From positions 151,428 through 215,427 of the forward strand of contig NZ_RHUM01000009.1 in NCBI RefSeq assembly GCF_003937915.1: DNA of 64,000 nt, written 5' to 3'. This DNA comes from Erwinia sp. 198. GTDB lineage: Bacteria > Pseudomonadota > Gammaproteobacteria > Enterobacterales > Enterobacteriaceae. Under the pieces are notes generated by a model. It did no database searches. It was not told the DNA's origin and saw only the letters and a program-made list of their open reading frames with translations. Each line of letters starts with the position of its first letter. Position 1 is the first letter of the stretch. Shown piece after piece: positions 59,166 through 64,000 of the stretch. A program made the position numbers and the translations under genes.

Positions 59166-60017
59166 TCACAAGCCATAGGCGGGTTCAATACAACTGCTCA
59201 AAAAATCGATTACGGGTGAGACGTGACTGGCATGGCGCACATCCCTGTGTACGCTCATCCAGATATCCTGAGTAAGAACGGGGCCGTCGGGCCGGGCAGG
59301 AACGAGATGATATTCTTTTGCGAGATAATCGGGCAGCAGGGCTATGCCAGCATGACCGGCTGCTGTTATAGCCTGTATACGCAGATCATTGCTGAAGAAT
59401 ACGACGGGGCACCCTGCACAATGTTTTTTCAGCCACGCCTGCTGTGGCGTATCTGCCACTGAATCATCATAAGCGATAACGCGTAATTCCTGCTCTGATG
59501 CAAGATACTCTGCACTGCTGTAAAGCGTAAAATTTACCTGGCCGAGCCGTCTGGTTACTACTGCTGACTCGACGGGACGAACCAGGCCAAGGGTTATGTC
59601 CGCTTCACGACGGGCAAGAGAGAGACGTTCTTTGGTTCCCGTCAGGCTTAAACGAATACGCGGATACCGTTTGTAAAAGCTGCCAATGTGCGGGGCAATA
59701 AGATTGCCCATGAAGACATGAGGTGCAGCGATAATTACATCACCTTCCACTACGCCCTGTCCCGCCCCGGAAAACCGCTCTAATGAGTATGCAGAGTCAC
59801 TCATCTTCTCACCGTAGCGGGCCACCTGCCGGCCATCTTCGGTCAGAATATAAGAGCGCGGCCTCCGGTCTACCAGACGGAGATTCACAGAGGCTTCAAG
59901 GGAAGCTATTCGCCTGGCAACGGTGGCATGATCCACACCCAGTTTTTTTGCCGCTGACGCAAGCGAACCCGTTTGCGCAAAAGTTGAAAAATAGCGTAGG
60001 TCTTCCCAGTCGAACAT
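59166..60017 (-). CDS. LysR-family transcriptional regulator
   Basis: 283 residues. N-terminal winged helix (DLRYFSTFAQTGSLASAAKKLGVDHATVARRIASLE) and a substrate-binding domain with TLGLVRPVESAVVTRRLG. The recognition helix with Asp-His-Ala-Thr-Val-Ala-Arg is the pattern of the small LysR group that regulates a linked dehydrogenase. Same strand as and 157 bases before the SDR gene, so autoregulation and SDR control are plausible. Confidence 0.88.
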   Translation of the reverse strand: MFDWEDLRYFSTFAQTGSLASAAKKLGVDHATVARRIASLEASVNLRLVDRRPRSYILTEDGRQVARYGEKMSDSAYSLERFSGAGQGVVEGDVIIAAPHVFMGNLIAPHIGSFYKRYPRIRLSLTGTKERLSLARREADITLGLVRPVESAVVTRRLGQVNFTLYSSAEYLASEQELRVIAYDDSVADTPQQAWLKKHCAGCPVVFFSNDLRIQAITAAGHAGIALLPDYLAKEYHLVPARPDGPVLTQDIWMSVHRDVRHASHVSPVIDFLSSCIEPAYGL

Positions 60018-60460
60018 AGGGCCTCTAAATCAGCGTAAGGATGCTACCAGCTTTTAACATTACACCTGATGCAGCGCGACATACAAACAACCCTGCAAAT
60101 CATTCTTTTGCGGTTGAAGCATCTTTTCTTACAGGCGGGTTTAACACGCAATCACAATAAAAACCGGTCTGCAATAAACTCGTAAAGTCGCCGTTTCTAC
60201 TTAACGAAGGTCCGCTTTTGGCACAAAGCAGACCGGTTTGGGCGTAACATCCGCTATGAGCGAGGAGCGGCATTCGGTGTATAAGTGAAAAAATTGCTGT
60301 TTTTGCATTCAGGCCCTGTTAACTTGAATGACAATGAAAGCACACTCTGTCCAATTCCATTCAATGATTATTATCACCTGTCTGACTCAGGTGGGATAAC
60401 GTTCGCCATTTTCCCGCCGGTAAGGCGGGCCTTACCGGTAACAATCCAGTGAGGTAAATA
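60018..60460. other. Spacer with repeat copy A, no gene
   Basis: 443 bases. Holds repeat A (60199-60275) and a G+C-rich hairpin region at 60405-60440 just before the ATPase gene, including CACCTG/CAGGTG at 60375-60393. No ORF resembles a gene. Confidence 0.55.
60199..60275 (+). repeat. Two-hairpin intergenic repeat, copy A
   Basis: ACTTAAC, then hairpin 1 GGTCCGCTT...AAGCAGACC (60209-60234, loop with TGGCAC), then hairpin 2 ATCCGCTATGAGCGAGGAGC (60249 onward, closing with GGCAT). Shares arms GTCCGCT / AGCGGAC with copies B-D; the most degenerate in hairpin 2. Confidence 0.75.
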
Positions 60461-60967
60461 ATGGACACCGCTACAGTAACAACGTCAGAAAAACCCTCTT
60501 TGCACTTGTTATGTGGGAAAATTGCATCAGGCAAATCCACATTGTCAGCAAAGTTGGGATCATTACCCGGCACCATAATTGTCAGTGAAGATCATTGGCT
60601 GGCCGCCCTCTTTGCCAATGAAATGTTGTCCATATCTGATTATGTGCAGTATTCCTCAAGACTCAGAAACGCTATGAAGCCTCATCTGGTGTCACTACTC
60701 AAAGCTGGTTTATCCGTAGTTCTGGATTTTCCGGCAAACACACAAACAAATCGTGAATGGATGATGAGCATCATTAAAGAGTCAGGTGCCAGTAACAGGC
60801 TGCATTATCTGAAAGTATCTGATGAAGTATGTAAATCCCGCTTGCGCGCCCGTAATGCAGAAGGAGGACATGAATTTGCTGCCTCAGATCAACAATTTGA
60901 AACCATAACGCGCTATTTCGAAGAGCCAACAGCTGATGAAGGTTTTGATATTATTGAATACAGCTAA
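60461..60967 (+). CDS. Small P-loop ATPase/kinase, function unknown
   Basis: 168 residues. Walker A LLCGKIASGKSTLS (17-30) at the N-terminus, an Asp in VVLDFPANTQTNREW for magnesium (about 88-102), and an Arg-rich lid CKSRLRARNAEGGHEF (about 127-142). This is the layout of the AAA_33 group of small nucleotide-dependent kinases (zeta-toxin/chloramphenicol-phosphotransferase relatives). No antitoxin gene adjoins it. A 60-base sample at 60481 has 25 G/C, lower than core genes, suggesting transfer. Confidence 0.82.
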   Translation: MDTATVTTSEKPSLHLLCGKIASGKSTLSAKLGSLPGTIIVSEDHWLAALFANEMLSISDYVQYSSRLRNAMKPHLVSLLKAGLSVVLDFPANTQTNREWMMSIIKESGASNRLHYLKVSDEVCKSRLRARNAEGGHEFAASDQQFETITRYFEEPTADEGFDIIEYS

Positions 60968-61048
60968 ATTACCTTTTTGCACAAAAGCCGCCAGTTGGCG
61001 GCTTTAATAATCGTCCATCTCTTACGGTTATACAGGATACCTAAGCGA

Positions 61049-61121
61049 ACTTAACGTCCGTTCCTGGCACATAGCGGACTAACGCAAGACCTATGTCCGC
61101 TATGAGCGAAAAGCGGACGTC
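61049..61121 (+). repeat. Two-hairpin intergenic repeat, copy B
   Basis: ACTTAAC (61049-61055), hairpin 1 GTCCGTTCCTGGCACATAGC plus GGAC (61056-61079), and hairpin 2 at 61093-61120 (ATGTCCGCTATGAGCGAAAA then GCGGACGT). The best-preserved copy; arms of the two hairpins can also cross-pair. Confidence 0.85.
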
Positions 61122-61225
61122 AAAATAATGGCGATGGAGATGTTATGCCACATTAGACCTAACATCCCTGTTATGCAGTGCTTCGACTGGCAACATAGCA
61201 AGGCGTCACTTACTATCTTAAATCT

Positions 61226-61828
61226 ATGGATATAAACCTTCATGGCTTTATGCCAGCGCTTCTCCCTGTAGCACTGTCACCAGGAGCAAGCTTCACTCTT
61301 GTTATGAGCAGTGCTATTGCTGGCGGTCGTAAGGGACTGCTCAGAACTCTTGCCGGGACAGCTTTGGGCATATACACCCATGCCGTTCTTATCGGGCTTG
61401 GTATAACCGCAGTGATCATATCCTCTCCGGCAACGTTTGCTGTGTTGAAAATTTCAGGGAACGTTTATCTTCTCTGGTTAGGAACCATGCTCATTCGCAG
61501 CGGCATAAGGGCAAGCCATGGAGGTCTTACTGATACAAAGCATTCGGTAACGCTGAGAGAGGCGTGGATAGCTAACGTCTTAAACCCTAAGGCCATCATT
61601 TTTTACCTGACAGTTGTTTCACAGTTCGCAGGAAAAGAGGGGGGCATCAGCAACTATCTGACGCTGGCATCAGTACACATAGTGGTCATGTGCGTGTGGC
61701 TTTTAGTTGTCAGCCGAACGCTGGTCGTTTCAGTAAAAAAAACCGCTCCCTTATTGCTTAAAAAATACGTCAACATTGCTGGCGGGATACTGCTTATTGC
61801 CTTTTCCGTACACGCTTTTGTCCATTGA
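61226..61828 (+). CDS. LysE/RhtB-family amino-acid exporter
   Basis: 200 residues with six membrane segments. LPVALSPGASFTLVMSSAIAGG is the family N-terminal signature, and ANVLNPKAIIFYLTVVSQF the second conserved block. Exports amino acids or derivatives across the inner membrane in this family; the substrate is unknown. ATG 61226 has no clear ribosome site; ATG 61250 is an alternative. Confidence 0.88.
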   Translation: MDINLHGFMPALLPVALSPGASFTLVMSSAIAGGRKGLLRTLAGTALGIYTHAVLIGLGITAVIISSPATFAVLKISGNVYLLWLGTMLIRSGIRASHGGLTDTKHSVTLREAWIANVLNPKAIIFYLTVVSQFAGKEGGISNYLTLASVHIVVMCVWLLVVSRTLVVSVKKTAPLLLKKYVNIAGGILLIAFSVHAFVH

Positions 61829-62497
61829 TAAAGCGGCTCACTGCATCGCTTTAACATAAGAGTTTTGCCCCCCTTTGAAAGGTCCTCAGCACGATTCTGG
61901 CGTATGCGGGCCTGATCCCTGTCCAAGACACTGAAAACGCCCCTGATGATTTGTGCACGGCTGCATGGCTATGCACTAAGGTGAATGATGGCCGGTCAAG
62001 ACATACATTTAAAGCCTAAGCATAATCCGGTCACACATTAGTTGACGCGAGATTTGCTAACTCAACTTCTGGTACTTGCAGACATAGTACGGGCATATAG
62101 TCTGCTATGAGCGAGAAGCAGACATATTTTCATATTCCCTCCGCATTTTAACCAGCGTTCAGCCTGCCATTCTTCGTAGCCGCGGAATGGCTGGAATCAG
62201 CATATAGGAAAATGGTCTCTTTGATGGGGTATCCTCTGATGCTGGTACAAAGGCGATGAAATGGGGCGGATGCAGTATTTTAGTCATGAGATCAGAGTCA
62301 CAAGCTGAAGAGGAAAAGCGAATTTCCCCGTAAAAGTATCATAAGATTTCAGATATTAGCTTCCGTGCAACCATCTAAAATGCTCACATCTGGCACCAGA
62401 CCTGGGAGCCTGAAGTGCAGAGTATGCTTTTTTATATGCAAGACAGTGGCAATACGTCATACCTTATTCTGGAAGTGTCAATCAGGAGCACAATGCA
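61829..62497. other. Long spacer with repeat copy C, no gene
   Basis: 669 bases. Apart from repeat C (62060-62126) I see no reading frame with family resemblance, and no strong terminator. It may contain eroded sequence from earlier insertions. Confidence 0.5.
62060..62126 (+). repeat. Two-hairpin intergenic repeat, copy C
   Basis: ACTCAAC (62060-62066), a worn hairpin 1 (TTCTGGTACTTGCAGACA), and an intact hairpin 2 TAGTCTGCTATGAGCGAGAA followed by GCAGACATA (62098-62126). Compared with B, paired changes turn GTCCGCT/AGCGGAC into GTCTGCT/AGCAGAC. Confidence 0.82.
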
Positions 62498-63250
62498 ATG
62501 GCAGTAACAAAGATACTCCTTACAGGTGCCAGCGGTCGTATTGGACGTACTTATTTCAGGGCAATGTGCGACAGCTATGACTTTATCCTGACAGACCTGA
62601 ACAGGCCGGATTATACGATCGGTTCCCCGCACACGTTCATTCAGACAGACCTCTCGATACCAGGAGCGGCAAAAAAGCTGTTAGCCGAATCAAAGCCGGA
62701 TGTAATAGTACATCTGGCAGGCATTCCCGATGCAGATTCTTCGTTCGATAAATTACTGCCCGCTAACATTTTGTCAGTTACATGGCTTTTGGAAGCTGCG
62801 GCAGCTACAACCTGTAGACGCTTTGTGTTTGCAAGCAGTGCACAGACGATTGAAGGTTATCCTGTTGATGTCCAGATACATCCAGGTATGGCGGTATCCC
62901 CGGCAAATATTTATGGCGTGACTAAATGTTACGGTGAGGCGCTGTGCTCTTTTTATGCCACTCAACACGGACTCTCATGTGTAGCTCTCAGAATAGGTGC
63001 TTTTGAACATAAAAATGCGGATGCGCTTAAAACCGCCCGTGACTACAGCGCCTGGCTAAGTCCTGAGGATGCGGTAAATCTAATAACCTGTGCCATAGAA
63101 GCTGAAAAGATTACCTTTTTTATCGGCTATGGAATTTCCAATAACCGGTTCAAGAGATTTGATCTATCTCAAACACGGGAAATGCTGGGTTATCAGCCAG
63201 CCGATGATGCTTTCCGGGAGTTTAAACCGGACGACTCATTGTTTAGATAG
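62498..63250 (+). CDS. NAD-dependent epimerase/dehydratase, uronate-dehydrogenase-like
   Basis: Extended SDR of 250 residues. TGASGRIGR (9-17) is the NAD motif; VIVHLAGIPDADSSF, FVFASSAQTIEGYP with active-site Ser, and YGVTKCYGEAL with Tyr and Lys follow. The pattern resembles bacterial uronate dehydrogenase (Udh), but the group also covers sugar epimerases, so the reaction is uncertain. Starts at 62498 after AGGAGCACAATGCA. Stand-alone gene. Confidence 0.85.
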   Translation: MAVTKILLTGASGRIGRTYFRAMCDSYDFILTDLNRPDYTIGSPHTFIQTDLSIPGAAKKLLAESKPDVIVHLAGIPDADSSFDKLLPANILSVTWLLEAAAATTCRRFVFASSAQTIEGYPVDVQIHPGMAVSPANIYGVTKCYGEALCSFYATQHGLSCVALRIGAFEHKNADALKTARDYSAWLSPEDAVNLITCAIEAEKITFFIGYGISNNRFKRFDLSQTREMLGYQPADDAFREFKPDDSLFR

Positions 63251-63315
63251 CGTACGCAAATAAGTCACTTATAAACAATAATCTGATTTGGCTTGTACAA
63301 TATACATTAACATAT

Positions 63316-63365
63316 CAGCTTCTGGCATGAAGGGGATGTCTGCTATGAGCGAAAAGCGGACATTC
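63316..63365 (+). repeat. Two-hairpin intergenic repeat, copy D
   Basis: A remnant of hairpin 1 (CAGCTTCTGGCATGAAG, 63317-63333) and intact hairpin 2 at 63335-63365 (GATGTCTGCTATGAGCGAAA then AGCGGACATTC), with one G-T style mismatch in the stem. Confidence 0.82.
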
Positions 63366-63461
63366 ACATCTGGTAGATAGCGGGAAGTTTAATATCCTGA
63401 CCTGAAGTTTACTTCAGGTTTTAGAATAAAGCTTTTGGTTCTGAATAGGTAAGTCAGAGAT

Positions 63462-63899
63462 ATGAAAGAGATAGACGTTGGTTTTACGCACGTCGCTTTT
63501 GTCGTAAGAGAATTAGATAAAAGTATTGCGTTTTATGAGCGCTATGCCGGTATGTCTGTTGTCCACCGGCGCGAACCTGATGTTCCAGATGCCCGTAAAG
63601 TTGCATGGCTAAGCGATCATACCCGCCCATTTGCGCTGGTTTTAGTTCAGGCAGACAAAGTGACTGATACCCCGTTGGGTCATTTCGGTCATCTGGGCGT
63701 TGCCTGTGCCGACCGCGAAGAAATTGACAGCAAAACAGGTATGGCCCGAGCTGAGGGCGTGTTACGCAAAGAGCCTGAAGATGCCGGAGAACCTGTGGGT
63801 TATTACGTTTTCTTCGCAGACCCTGATGGCAATACTCTGGAGCTTTCTTATGGACAGCAGGTTGGGCTCGAAGCAATCCGAAGTCGTGCTTCTGACTAA
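63462..63899 (+). CDS. VOC/glyoxalase-fold protein
   Basis: 145 residues, one vicinal-oxygen-chelate module pair: FTHVAFVVRELDKSIAFYERYAG with His10, GHFGHLGVACAD with a second His, and FADPDGNTLELSYG with the Glu ligand. Metal-dependent lyases, dioxygenases and resistance proteins share this fold; which applies here is unknown. Ends 15 bases before the IS6-type terminal repeat. Confidence 0.85.
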   Translation: MKEIDVGFTHVAFVVRELDKSIAFYERYAGMSVVHRREPDVPDARKVAWLSDHTRPFALVLVQADKVTDTPLGHFGHLGVACADREEIDSKTGMARAEGVLRKEPEDAGEPVGYYVFFADPDGNTLELSYGQQVGLEAIRSRASD

Positions 63900-63914
63900 C
63901 AGTGTTCTCAGATA

Positions 63915-64000
63915 GGCACTGTCGCAAAGATCTGGCGATGGTAAACTGATGCCATTGTTTAGTGGAAGGAGCAAGCACATGAACCCATTCAAAGGTCGAT
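63915..64000 (+). mobile_element. IS6 (IS26-like) family insertion sequence, left end
   Basis: GGCACTGTCGCAAA (63915-63928) differs from the IS26 terminal inverted repeat GGCACTGTTGCAAA at one base. The transposase gene starts 64 bases inside. The element runs off the window. The eight bases before it (CTCAGATA, 63907-63914) would be the target duplication if the insertion is intact. Confidence 0.9.
63979..64000 (+). CDS. tnpA: IS6-family transposase, first seven codons
   Basis: ATG 63979, preceded by GGAAGGAGC, encodes MNPFKGR before the window ends. This is the N-terminus of IS26-type DDE transposases (about 240 residues). Nothing more can be judged. Confidence 0.85.

Noticed and set aside
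60199..63365. Integron cassette array with the repeats as attC sites
   Set aside because: The gene-repeat alternation and the RYYYAAC-like ACTTAAC at the left of three copies suggested it, but I found no GTTRRRY partner at the right end of the repeats, no R/L box arrangement, and no integrase gene. Spacers between repeat and gene are also too long and uneven.

Overview
The window looks like core chromosome of a member of the Enterobacterales, most likely Erwiniaceae (Pantoea/Mixta/Erwinia-like). That assignment is inference from gene order, protein similarity remembered from E. coli K-12 and a visibly G+C-rich coding bias; no search was run. From 1 to about 57.5 kb the order is, in large blocks, that of the E. 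coli pheT-to-dtpA region, with local losses and gains. The last 6.4 kb is different: more A+T-rich, single-gene units, gene fragments, an interspersed hairpin repeat, and the start of an IS6-family insertion sequence at the right edge.

Layout. 1-7.7 kb: end of pheT, ihfA, the vitamin B12 genes btuC-btuE-btuD, lipoprotein hydrolase nlpC, the degenerate EAL protein ydiV and the AMPylator selO. 7.8-17.5 kb: aroH, ppsR and ppsA (divergent), a recognisable RprA small RNA with an RcsB box, the permease ydiK and the FAD/Fe-S dehydrogenase ydiJ. 17.6-24 kb: an unidentified small gene behind a near-perfect Fur box, then the complete sufABCDSE iron-sulphur assembly operon. 24-27.8 kb: ldtE, lpp, pykF with a Cra operator, and three tandem tRNA-Val(GAC) genes. 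28-37.9 kb: mdtK, ribE, cfa, ydhC, ydhB, purR, mepH, grxD, rnt, gloA. 38-46.5 kb: nemA, an eptA-type phosphoethanolamine transferase, ydhL, sodC, a BOF-fold protein, the ydhIJK efflux set, slyA and slyB. 46.7-55.5 kb: anmK, mliC, pdxH, tyrS, pdxY, an NfsA-like nitroreductase, gstA, a decayed LysR-type gene, a second GST and dtpA.

56-64 kb: a lone flagellin-like gene with a textbook sigma-28 promoter but no other flagellar gene beside it, a 5'-truncated SDR fragment, an intact SDR next to a LysR regulator, then a P-loop ATPase, a LysE exporter, a uronate-dehydrogenase-like epimerase and a VOC protein. Four related two-hairpin repeats alternate with these last genes. The IS6 element begins 15 bases after the VOC gene.

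How parts fit together: Suf, grxD and the Fur-box gene concern iron and Fe-S clusters; ppsA and pykF catalyse opposing PEP/pyruvate steps and each carry a Cra-like site; nlpC, mepH, ldtE, lpp, slyB, mliC, anmK, cfa and eptA concern the envelope; pdxH and pdxY serve pyridoxal phosphate supply; nemA, gloA, mdtK, ydhIJK, GSTs and the nitroreductase concern detoxification; ydiV (anti-FlhDC) and the orphan flagellin both touch motility. The most interesting items are the orphan flagellin, the repeat/gene alternation in the accessory end, the missing catalytic Gln in BtuE, and the Fur-box gene of unknown function.
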